Shown in pieces: positions 1 to 6,259 of a stretch of DNA of 64,000 nt. The DNA lies in assembly GCA_965226245.1 (NCBI GenBank), contig CBDDCL010000015.1, positions 1,674,001 through 1,738,000 on the forward strand, given 5' to 3'. The DNA is from CBDCYS01 sp965226245. GTDB lineage: Bacteria > Acidobacteriota > Terriglobia > Bryobacterales > UBA6623. The notes under the pieces are model-generated. The model worked only from the letters and a program-made list of their open reading frames with translations, was not told the origin of the DNA and searched no databases. The position numbers and the translations under genes were made by a program. How positions within the stretch are numbered: the stretch's first letter is position 1; each line of letters begins with the position of its first letter.

Positions 1-309
1 AGCCAGTTTTTCGAAATCGCTGTGGATCTGCATGGCAAGTTCCCGAGTGGGAGCAAGGATCAGAGCGCGCGGACCGGGCCGCCGCTCGGAGAGCAAACGC
101 TCGATAATCGGCAGCGCGAAGGCGGCGGTTTTGCCGGTTCCCGTCTGCGCCAGGCCGAGAATATCGGAGCCGGCCAGCGCCGCCGGGATCGTCTCGGTTT
201 GAATTGGACGAGGCTCGGAAAAACCGGCCTCGGTAATGCCTCGCTGCACCAGGGGACCCAGTGGAAATTGGGGAAACCCGGCGGCGGGGCTAGAAGTTTT
301 CTGTGACAT
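1..309 (-). CDS. DEAD-box ATP-dependent RNA helicase, N-terminal 103 residues (cut by window start)
   Basis: The reading frame starts at an ATG at 309 and runs off the left edge, so only the first 103 residues are visible. They carry the ordered landmarks of a DEAD-box helicase: an upstream aromatic and the Q motif (EPRPIQTETIP, about residues 32-42), motif I (AQTGTGKT, about 53-60), and motif Ia (PTREL, about 89-93). Proteins of this family unwind short RNA duplexes with ATP during ribosome assembly or mRNA decay in the cytoplasm. The DEAD motif and helicase domain 2 lie outside the window, so the subtype (RhlE, CsdA and others) cannot be set. The RhlE-like spacing of the first motifs is suggestive only. 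Confidence 0.93.
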   Translation of the reverse strand, partial: MSQKTSSPAAGFPQFPLGPLVQRGITEAGFSEPRPIQTETIPAALAGSDILGLAQTGTGKTAAFALPIIERLLSERRPGPRALILAPTRELAMQIHSDFEKLA

Positions 310-693
310 AAATAGAAGAAATTGTTCCTGCGGATGCACGAAATACATACGCGTGCACCGCGATCATTCGAACCTATACAACAGTGACAGGCAGAGAAGA
401 ATAGAAACGGCGCGATCCTGGAAGAGGTCCTGTTGTGCGCCGCGGGCCGCGAGACTGCGGCCAAGGAGGTAATAACTTCACCATACCAGCTCGGCCACCG
501 CGGCGCAAGCGGGAAGCTTGTTCAGATGGGGGACCGTCGGGCAGTCCATTCCGAGCGAATCATCCCTCGTTACGGGCAGTCTCTCTCAACCGCAACCCTT
601 ACACGCATCACTCACAGGGAGCCGGAATGCGGCTTCTCAAGGCCAGTCTTAAGTGGTAGACTATCTGTAAGTCGTTCAAAAAACGAAGTTAAA
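310..693. other. Intergenic, helicase promoter side to tRNA-Pro
   Basis: No convincing coding sequence. The only notable string is a perfect Shine-Dalgarno sequence (AAGGAGGT, 464-471) that is not followed by a start codon at a usable distance. The promoter for the helicase (leftward) and for the tRNA (rightward) must lie here, but I could not assign either with confidence. Confidence 0.5.
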
Positions 694-771
694 CGGGCCG
701 TAGCGCAGCCTGGCTAGCGCGCTTCCTTGGGGTGGAAGAGGTCCCGAGTTCAAATCTCGGCGGCCCGACCA
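694..771 (+). tRNA. tRNA-Pro (anticodon GGG), CCA encoded
   Basis: A full cloverleaf can be folded. The acceptor stem is CGGGCCG (694-700) paired with CGGCCCG (761-767), followed by discriminator A768 and an encoded CCA (769-771). The anticodon arm is CTTCC/GGAAG around the loop TTGGGGT, placing GGG at positions 34-36. The T arm contains GAGTTCAAATCTC. GGG reads proline codons CCC and CCU. A C1-G72 first pair is typical of bacterial tRNA-Pro. Confidence 0.96.
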
Positions 772-817
772 ATCTTCTCAACCACTTACGCTTCTTGACC
801 ACTTGAACCATCCCGGC

Positions 818-847
818 GCGGCCCGCCGGGAGGCGCGCGCCACGTCG
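818..847 (+). repeat. Short palindrome, REP-like family with GCGCCAC tail
   Basis: A GC-rich hairpin ending in GCGCGCCACGTCG. It shares its 3' tail and stem-loop layout with copies at 9312-9343 (reverse), 44282-44317, 44587-44613, 45028-45101, 47747-47796 and 54797-54829. It lies between tRNA-Pro and the aldolase gene, about 110 bp upstream of the aldolase start. Confidence 0.6.
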
Positions 848-958
848 CCCCTCGCCGTTCGGTGAGAAAAGCAGATCTGCAAGCAGCAGGCCGACCAGGC
901 GGGAACGCGCGTTTTCCTTTACAGTGGCCTGCCCGACACGATACGATACGGAGTTCGC

Positions 959-1753
959 ATGGTGAAAACCGAGAGGGAGTATCGGCAGGATATTGTCGAC
1001 ATCGGGAAGCTCGTCTATCAAAAAGGCTGGGTCGCGGCCAATGACGGCAATATCACGATCCGCCTGGATAATGAACGGATTCTGGCCACTCCCAGCGGCG
1101 TCAGCAAGGGCATGATGAGCGTCGACGATTTGATCATCGTCGACTACGAGGGAAACAAAATAGCCGGACGGCTGGAGCGCACCTCCGAGATCGCCATGCA
1201 CCTGACGATTTACAACATGCGACCGGACGTTCAATCGGTGGTCCATGCTCATCCGCCTGTATCGACGGGGTTTGCCGCCGCTGGGCTTTCACTCAACAAG
1301 GCTTTGCTGCCTGAGGTGGTCATCGGGCTGGGTTGCGTTCCCCTGGCCGAGTATGGTCTTCCGGGAACCCCGGCGCTGACCGAGCCCTTGTTGCCGCTGA
1401 TCCCGAAGTACGACGCGATTCTGCTGGCAAACCACGGGTCGGTGAGCTACGGTAAAGACGTCCATCAGGCATTCTTCCGCATGGAGACCGTCGAGCACTT
1501 CGCCCGGATCAATTTCGTGGCGGAAATGCTGGGCGGGGCGAAAGTTTTACCACGGACCGAGGTCGACAAGCTGTTCGAGTCGCGCGGGCGTTACGGGGTG
1601 CAATCGAGCGCCACGCAACAACCAGGCTGCCCGATTTCAGCCGAGGATGCGGCCGGCGTGACAAGCGGCGCCGACGGACAGGAAAGATTCACGGTAACGC
1701 GTGACGAGCTGCTCGAGCTCGTCGAACAAGCAGTGCAAGCCAAAGGAGGCTGA
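959..1753 (+). CDS. Class II aldolase (L-fuculose/rhamnulose-phosphate aldolase type) with C-terminal encapsulation-like tail
   Basis: 264 residues, ATG start preceded by ACGGAG six bases upstream. Residues 1-205 form a class II aldolase/adducin domain: Glu77 in the SEIAMH motif, zinc ligands His96 and His98 in HAHP, and His159 in ANHGS. The family cleaves fuculose-1-P or rhamnulose-1-P to dihydroxyacetone phosphate and lactaldehyde. About 60 residues extend beyond the catalytic domain. They form a Gly/Ala/Ser-rich linker (about 215-245) and then a short amphipathic helix (about 248-262, DELLELVEQAVQA), which is the usual form of a BMC cargo targeting peptide. The gene lies eight bases before a BMC-H shell gene and opens a shell operon. 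A lumenal location and sugar-phosphate substrate are inferred; the exact sugar is unknown. Confidence 0.9.
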   Translation: MVKTEREYRQDIVDIGKLVYQKGWVAANDGNITIRLDNERILATPSGVSKGMMSVDDLIIVDYEGNKIAGRLERTSEIAMHLTIYNMRPDVQSVVHAHPPVSTGFAAAGLSLNKALLPEVVIGLGCVPLAEYGLPGTPALTEPLLPLIPKYDAILLANHGSVSYGKDVHQAFFRMETVEHFARINFVAEMLGGAKVLPRTEVDKLFESRGRYGVQSSATQQPGCPISAEDAAGVTSGADGQERFTVTRDELLELVEQAVQAKGG

Positions 1754-1761
1754 GAACGTAA

Positions 1762-2049
1762 ATGGGCGAAGCCCTGGGAATGATTGAAACAAGAGGTTTG
1801 GTGGCCCTGATCGAGGCCGCCGACGCCATGGTGAAAGCAGCCAACGTCACCCTGGTGGGATGGGAGAAAATCGGGTCCGGGTATGTGACCGTGCTGTGCC
1901 GGGGAGACGTGGCGTCCGTCAAGGCCGCAACCGACGCCGGGGCCGCGGGCGCGCGCCGCGTGGGCGAGTTGCTGGCCGTTCACGTGATTCCGCGTCCGCA
2001 CGCCAATCTCGATGACATCTTCACGATTTCTCCGAGATCGTCGAAGTAG
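1762..2049 (+). CDS. BMC-H hexameric microcompartment shell protein (PduA/EutM/CcmK type)
   Basis: 95 residues, the normal length of a single-domain BMC-H protein. The N terminus (GEALGMIETRGLVALIEAADAM) and the central VGWEKIGSGYVTVLCRGDVASV stretch are near-consensus for the family. They are followed by the AAATDAG helix and the HVIPRPH edge strand that lines the hexamer. Such proteins tile into the flat facets of a microcompartment shell, and the hexamer pore usually passes small polar metabolites. It follows the aldolase by eight bases and precedes three pentamer genes, so co-expression is expected. It is the only BMC-H in the window, so any BMC-T or further BMC-H proteins must be encoded elsewhere. 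Confidence 0.96.
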   Translation: MGEALGMIETRGLVALIEAADAMVKAANVTLVGWEKIGSGYVTVLCRGDVASVKAATDAGAAGARRVGELLAVHVIPRPHANLDDIFTISPRSSK

Positions 2050-2073
2050 ACCCACTTTTCGAGGACGCATCGG

Positions 2074-2343
2074 ATGATCCTGGCTCGCGTTGTCGGCACG
2101 GTTGTGGCTACCCGCAAGGACCCTCGTCTGGAAGGGCGGAAGTTGCTCGTGCTGCGCCATATCTCGGCCGCCGGAGAGCCGCGGGACAGCTACGTCGTAG
2201 CGGTGGACACGGTGGGGGCGGGTTCAGGCGATCAGGTGATTGCTGTCCAGGGCAGTTCAGCGCGGATGGCGAGCGGCTGTAAAGACGCCCCGGTCGATAC
2301 AGCGGTGGTTGGGATCATCGACGAGATTGATCTGGATGAATGA
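2074..2343 (+). CDS. BMC-P pentameric shell vertex protein (EutN/CcmL family), paralogue 1
   Basis: 89 residues, the full length of an EutN/CcmL domain. The N terminus MILARVVGTVVATRKDPRLEG and the KLLVLRHI strand are typical. They are followed by a VAVDTVGAGSGDQVIAVQGSSAR segment and a C-terminal VVGIIDEID. Five copies form the pentamer that caps shell vertices. It follows BMC-H by 24 bases. It is one of three adjacent BMC-P genes that have clearly diverged, for example in the loop after GxGDQV, which suggests distinct vertices or mixed use rather than a recent duplication. Confidence 0.95.
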   Translation: MILARVVGTVVATRKDPRLEGRKLLVLRHISAAGEPRDSYVVAVDTVGAGSGDQVIAVQGSSARMASGCKDAPVDTAVVGIIDEIDLDE

Positions 2344-2400
2344 CGCAAGAAGAGGGTTGAGTCCCGTGGCAAACCGGGCACAAATCTTCGAGCCGCAACT

Positions 2401-2427
2401 CAGAGCCCCAGGCGTGAGCCTGGGGTC
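2401..2427 (+). repeat. 27-nt GNRA-loop hairpin, copy 1, inside the shell operon
   Basis: 8-bp perfect stem CCCCAGGC/GCCTGGGG around the tetraloop GTGA, flanked by CAGAG on the left and TC on the right. It is one of seven copies in the window with the same 27-nt length (see 2401-32290 in the findings). It sits in the 165-bp gap between the first and second BMC-P genes, with no T-run after it, so it is not a classical terminator. Confidence 0.8.
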
Positions 2428-2508
2428 AAATCACCTCCAAAAGCAAGGTACGCCCGGAGAAAGCCCCTGTCTTAGGCGTTGGGGCCTGTCCCGTTCAGGT
2501 AGCCACAT

Positions 2509-2781
2509 ATGCGCTTAGGCCGTGTCATAGGGCGAGTCTGGTCCACCGTAAAGAGCAGACAGTTTGAAGGCCGCAAGCTCCTTGTCATCCAGCCGATCAG
2601 CGCCGACGGCAAGGACACGGGTCAGGAGTTGATTGCCGCGGACGCCATCGGCGCCGGCGCCGGCGAGACCATCTACTGGTGCCGGGGGAAAGAGGCGGCA
2701 TTAGCGTTCCTGCCGGACCACGTCGGCTCGGACGCCACCGTAGTCGGCATTGTCGATTCCATCCACGCGGAGAAGGGCTGA
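2509..2781 (+). CDS. BMC-P pentameric shell vertex protein (EutN/CcmL family), paralogue 2
   Basis: 90 residues. It starts MRLGRVIGRVWSTVKSRQFEG, keeps the KLLVIQPIS strand, and has IGAGAGETIYWCRGKEAALAFLP in place of the first paralogue's GSGDQV loop, ending VVGIVDSI. The IYWCRGKEA loop with Trp-Cys is typical of one CcmL/EutN subgroup. Like its neighbours it should form shell pentamers. It is separated from paralogue 1 by 165 bp that hold a strong hairpin but from paralogue 3 by only four bases, so its level relative to BMC-H could be set by read-through of the hairpin. Confidence 0.94.
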   Translation: MRLGRVIGRVWSTVKSRQFEGRKLLVIQPISADGKDTGQELIAADAIGAGAGETIYWCRGKEAALAFLPDHVGSDATVVGIVDSIHAEKG

Positions 2782-2785
2782 CGCC

Positions 2786-3067
2786 ATGCTTCTAGGCCGC
2801 GTCATCGGCGAAGTGGTCGCTACCCAAAAACACTCCAGTCACCAAGACCTGAAGTTACTGCTGGTGGCCACTCTCGACCTCGAGGGCAAGCAGCGGGGCG
2901 CGCCCTTCGTGGCGGTTGATTCGGTCGATGCCGGCGTTGGCGACCAAGTTCTGCTAGCGACTGATGGCTGGGCTGCCATGACGGCCATCGGCCGGCTGGG
3001 GTCTCCCATTGACGCCGCTGTTATCGGAGTGGTGGATCACGTAGAACTCTCCGGGGAATCAGGCTGA
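2786..3067 (+). CDS. BMC-P pentameric shell vertex protein (EutN/CcmL family), paralogue 3
   Basis: 93 residues from the ATG at 2786, four bases after the stop of paralogue 2. An in-frame start upstream (2750) would overlap paralogue 2 and add residues unlike the family, so I chose the internal ATG, where MLLGRVIGEVVATQKH aligns with the other EutN/CcmL N termini. The core is KLLLVATLD, then VAVDSVDAGVGDQVLLATDGWAAM, ending VIGVVDHVE. It is the last gene of the shell operon; no aldehyde dehydrogenase, phosphotransacylase or regulator follows within the window. Confidence 0.94.
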   Translation: MLLGRVIGEVVATQKHSSHQDLKLLLVATLDLEGKQRGAPFVAVDSVDAGVGDQVLLATDGWAAMTAIGRLGSPIDAAVIGVVDHVELSGESG

Positions 3068-3750
3068 CCGCCAGCCGTAGTGGGTCAACTTCCAGATGAA
3101 TACTGGCCCCGGTCGGGGCTGGCGATTTACGAAGCGGAGCTGCGGCGCCGCATTTCGTTCGCGGGGAGTTTGGGCGGTGGTGGTGCTAGTACGGGCCCGG
3201 GCCTGGAGCTTACAGTATTTCAGGGGCGTGCGGCCTGTCGGCATGAGCCACGTTCACGTGGCTTGGTCTCCTTTAGTTCAATCACCAGGTCTAAACCCAC
3301 CGCCTTTCAGGCGGTCAGCTTCAAGCGAGGGTTCTCAACAGAGCCGCGCCCGCAAGGGTGCGGTCCAGTCTGGAGTGACCGCATTCCGATGGCGATCCCG
3401 ACGCACGGACTCCCCTCGACCGCACCCTTGCGGGCGCGGCTCTGTTTCGGCCAAGCCGCGCTTCAGGCGACTTTCAGTCGCACACGAACCTGCTGGCTTT
3501 CAGCCAGCAGTTGTTCAGGCCGGCCCTTCTAGGGCCGGTTCACAGGCCTCTTCTGACCTCGTTCCTCAGCCCGTTTCAACGGGCTTTCGTGCCACTCTGG
3601 CCTTCACCCGCATTGAACCGCATTCTTGCCCGCTGTGTGCCATTCTTGGCGAGCTCGGCGCCACTATGAGCCATTTCTCCGTCCTTGCGGGGAGCGCTTT
3701 TGCACGCCCCTCTTTCTGCGAACAAAATCCTCAGAATCGCGCGGCTAGAA
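3068..3750. other. Palindrome-rich intergenic field after the shell operon
   Basis: 683 bp without a credible gene; open frames across it are by-products of GC-rich palindromes. In order it holds: an 18-nt TTCA-loop hairpin (3246-3263), a short hairpin ACCGCCTTTCAGGCGGT (3299-3315), two 27-nt GNRA-loop elements facing each other (3339-3365 and 3418-3444), a GCTGGCTTTCAGCCAGC hairpin (about 3491-3507), a hairpin with arms GGCCGGCCCT/AGGGCCGG (about 3518-3539), and another 18-nt hairpin (3568-3585). Read on the minus strand, the outer hairpins match the triple-hairpin unit seen at four other loci, here interrupted by extra palindromes. Confidence 0.7.
3339..3444. repeat. Inverted pair of 27-nt GNRA-loop hairpins (REPIN-like)
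   Basis: Positions 3339-3365 (plus) and 3418-3444 (minus) are exact reverse complements over 27 nt, each with stem CCGCGCCC/GGGTGCGG, including one G-T wobble, around GCAA. The 52-bp spacer is unique sequence. A second head-to-head pair with a slightly different stem is at 32158-32290. Confidence 0.85.
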
Positions 3751-4011
3751 CTACAACATGCCTTTGATCGTTCGCTCGTACTCTGGGAAATAGCGCTGAA
3801 TCAGGGGCAGTTCAAACGACCGCAGAATACTGGTGTTCGGCTCCCGCTCTAGAAGAAACTCGAAGGACTTCCGCACCAGGGTTTCGGGCGAGACCGCACC
3901 CGACGTGAGTCGCTGGCAGTACTCGAGCGGCGCCGTCACGGTGTGCGTGGTGGTTGTGTTCCCGCTGACGGTGACCTTGAACTTCGTGTCGCCGAGCTTT
4001 TTCACGGTAAT

Positions 4012-5034
4012 GGGGTATTTAGTTGACTCCAGTAGCCACAATATGTTGTGGTTGGGGGCATGAAGGAGGACTACCCCCGAAACCTCGTCGAGTTGGAAGC
4101 TCGATTCTCGACCGAGGAGGCGTGCCGGGAGTACCTGCTGAAGCTGCGCTGGCCGGAGGGGTTCGTGTGCCCGCGCTGTGGGATCCAGTCCTCATGGGCC
4201 AGCAAACGCAATCTGCTGCTCTGCGCCGACTGCGGTTACCAGGCCTCGGTGACGGCGGGCACGATTTTCCAGGACACCCGCAAGCCCTTGACGTTGTGGT
4301 TCCGGGCGGCTTGGTGGGTGACAACGCAAAAAGGCGGGGCCAGCGCGCTGGAGTTGCAGCGGGTCTTGGGTTTGGGTAGCTATGTAACCGCCTGGACCTG
4401 GCTGCACAAGTTCCGCCGCGCCATGGTGCGCCCCGGTCGCAATCGGCTGGTCGGCCGGGTGGAGGTGGACGAAACGTATGTGGGCGGAGTCGAAGAGGGC
4501 GTCCGAGGTCGCGAAATGGTTGGCAAAGCGTTAGTTGCGGTTGCTGCCGAGGAGGATGGGCGCGGTATGGGTCGCATCCGGCTCCGTCGGATCGCGGATG
4601 CCTCAGCGGCGAGCTTGGAAGCCTTTGTCGAAGAAGCTATCCAACCTGGCAGCCTCGTGCACACCGACGGCTGGGAAGGCTATGCGGGATTGGAGAACAA
4701 AGGATACCGCCATGAAGTCACCGTGCTGCGCGGGAAGCGGCAATCGGCGAGTAAGCTGCTGCCGAGAGTCCATCGTGTCGCCTCTCTGCTAAAGCGCTGG
4801 CTGTTGGGGACCCACCAGGGGGCTGTCAGTCACGAGTATTTGGACTACTACCTGGACGAGTTCACGTTCCGCTTCAACCGGCGGACCTCACGGTCGCGCG
4901 GCAAACTTTTCTATCGCCTCCTCCAGCAGGCGGTCGCCGCCGACCCTGCTCCCTATAAGACAATGGTCGAGGCCACCAGGGCCGGCACCCCCACCCCCAA
5001 GATGTAGTGGCTACTGGAGTCAACTAAATACCCC
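4012..5034 (+). mobile_element. IS1595-family insertion sequence, copy 1
   Basis: 1,023 bp bounded by 28-bp inverted repeats (4012-4039 and 5007-5034) that begin GGGGTATTTAGTTGACTCC. The flanks repeat TTCACGGTAA on both sides, giving an 8-10 bp target duplication; the exact length is ambiguous because the ends share A/T bases with the flanks. A single transposase fills the element. The transposase is identical in residue sequence to the one in copy 2 (14191-15213), so transposition was recent. Confidence 0.95.
4060..5007 (+). CDS. IS1595-family transposase (ISXO2-like DDE domain), copy 1
   Basis: 315 residues from the ATG at 4060; a GTG at 4048 would add four residues. The N terminus carries a zinc ribbon (CPRC at about 37-40 and CADC at about 55-58) that binds the element ends. 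The catalytic ISXO2-like domain follows, with the family signature VDETYVGG (about 136-143, first Asp) and HTDGWEGY (second Asp). A Gln/Asn-rich C-terminal FRFNRR region carries the third acidic/amide position. It catalyses cut-and-paste or copy movement of the 1,023-bp element. Intact, with no frameshift. Confidence 0.95.
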   Translation: MKEDYPRNLVELEARFSTEEACREYLLKLRWPEGFVCPRCGIQSSWASKRNLLLCADCGYQASVTAGTIFQDTRKPLTLWFRAAWWVTTQKGGASALELQRVLGLGSYVTAWTWLHKFRRAMVRPGRNRLVGRVEVDETYVGGVEEGVRGREMVGKALVAVAAEEDGRGMGRIRLRRIADASAASLEAFVEEAIQPGSLVHTDGWEGYAGLENKGYRHEVTVLRGKRQSASKLLPRVHRVASLLKRWLLGTHQGAVSHEYLDYYLDEFTFRFNRRTSRSRGKLFYRLLQQAVAADPAPYKTMVEATRAGTPTPKM

Positions 5035-5099
5035 ATTCACGGTAATCGGCATTTCGGTTACTCCTTGAGTACCTCAGACTGGCTGGGCAACGGTGACGT

Positions 5100-5615
5100 T
5101 CACCAAATCTTGCGCAATAGCACCCCCATCGCTGAAAGCCCCAGCAGGAACTTCAGCATATCCAGTCCCGTATAGGCATGGTGCAGGCGCCAGAATGGAG
5201 CCGCTTCAGGCGGGGCCGGTTGGCGCGGCAAGAAGTCGATGATGCGGCCGAGCCGGATGGTTTCCGGGACGAGGTAGAACTGAAGCGCCAGGCAAATCAG
5301 CAGCATCACCGCCGCGGCGGCTGCAATAAACTTGCCGTCCTGCTTCCAGGCAAGTATCATCACGATGGCCGCGATCGGGAGCTGGACAAAGCCCCACTTA
5401 TCGAAAAACAGGCGGTTGACCTCTGCTGCTTGGTGGCGCAACAGCAAGCGCAGGCCGCCGGGCTCCAGCGAGGACGCGGTTTGGCGCACATCAGCATGGC
5501 CGGTCTCGAGAATGTTGTCCACCACCTGGAAATTCTGCATGGCCACGGACCACATGAAGAGCGTTCCGCCGCTCCAGGCGCCGAGCAGGAAAACCAAGAT
5601 GAGTTTGAGTCCCAT
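5100..5615 (-). CDS. DUF4149 (TMEM205-like) integral membrane protein
   Basis: 171 residues with four predicted membrane spans: about 2-22 (LILVFLLGAWSGGTLFMWSV), 75-90, 95-115 and 152-168. The N-terminal GAWSGGTLF, a soluble loop rich in acidic and basic residues, and the WRLHHAYTGLDMLKFLLGL end resemble the DUF4149/TMEM205 domain. The biochemical role of that domain in bacteria is not settled. It is followed 47 bp downstream by the IS-interrupted small gene, so the insertion may be polar on that transcript but not on this gene. No signal for regulation seen. Confidence 0.75.
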   Translation of the reverse strand: MGLKLILVFLLGAWSGGTLFMWSVAMQNFQVVDNILETGHADVRQTASSLEPGGLRLLLRHQAAEVNRLFFDKWGFVQLPIAAIVMILAWKQDGKFIAAAAAVMLLICLALQFYLVPETIRLGRIIDFLPRQPAPPEAAPFWRLHHAYTGLDMLKFLLGLSAMGVLLRKIW

Positions 5616-6259
5616 GTTGGTGATGATGGGGGGTAGCCGGGAACGGCGTCAAGTGTGGCACGTTTGCGGCCTGAACATTGCCACCATAAATATGAAAAAC
5701 TTAGCTTGAGTATGTGACTACGGGCAAGCTCTCGCGGGAGTTCCGGCCGCGGCCCTCACGTGTGTTGGGGCGCGTAACCGTGTTGAGCCTCCGGCTCACG
5801 ATATATACCGATCCCACCGACGCAGCTGCGTTCCGCCCGCCAAAAAAGGCGAACAAAGGGAGTACGAATTTTTCAAAACCCGCTCAAAACTGCTCACCCC
5901 GTCGCAAGAAGCAACAGAGGCGCGGGCGGCAGCCCGCGCTCAAGACCCCAAATCACCCCTCATCCATCAAGAACGACTCCAACTCCCAATCCAGCCAAAA
6001 CACTACCCAAAGCCCGCAACCCCTCAATCGCCCCCCCCCGGCCCAACACTCAGCCGCCACCCACGCCAAAACGTGAATTTTCCAAAATCCGCTCAAACCT
6101 GCTCACCGTAAGCGCCGAGAAACAGCCTCCCGCAAGTTGTCCGCCTCCCTGAAGAAGCCCGCGCCGGATCGGCCCATAAGTAAGGGGTGCGAACTAAGGG
6201 CGTAACAATACCGAAACTCAGGCGAGTGGGAGTTCCTTTCGTGCTCTGGCGCGCCGATA
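5616..6259. other. Intergenic with a 33-bp direct repeat and a purine-poor segment
   Basis: No real gene: an open frame at 5714-6076 is low-complexity Pro/Ser/Asn/Lys without a ribosome site. Features seen are a GAGCC/GGCTC hairpin (about 5783-5796), a strong hairpin GCGCGGGC/GCCCGCGC around GGCA (about 5930-5949), and an imperfect direct repeat (5866-5898 and 6075-6107, five differences). Between the repeats the plus strand is rich in C and A (about 5955-6070). The promoter of the TonB-like gene should lie at its right end. Confidence 0.6.

Larger units (their letters stand above)
3751..5052 (-). pseudogene. Small conserved hypothetical gene split by the IS1595-family insertion
   Basis: The gene starts at the ATG at 5052 (minus), behind a good AAGGAG site. 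After five codons (MPITV) it is interrupted by the mobile element. The rest of the frame resumes at about 4010 and ends at 3751. Removing the element and one copy of the repeated target restores one continuous frame of about 88 residues. It begins MPITVKKLGDTKFKVTVSG and contains SPETLVRKSFEFLLEREPNTSILRSF and a Tyr/Phe-rich RYFPEYER end. The protein is soluble with no recognised domain. The interrupted copy could still be read from a TTG inside the element, so a fusion product is conceivable. It lies 47 bp downstream of the membrane protein gene at 5100-5615, probably in the same transcript. Confidence 0.82.

Noticed and set aside
464..471. Perfect Shine-Dalgarno sequence as evidence for a small gene
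   Set aside because: No start codon lies within a workable distance and no coding pattern follows.
694..3067. tRNA-Pro as an attachment site for a shell-operon island
   Set aside because: No integrase and no second copy of the tRNA 3' end were seen in the window.
3096..3767. 223-codon frame in the palindrome field
   Set aside because: Its sequence is translated hairpins and low complexity, with no conserved domain and no start signal.
5714..6076. 120-codon frame upstream of tonB
   Set aside because: Low-complexity Pro/Ser/Asn/Lys, within a C/A-rich segment, no ribosome site.
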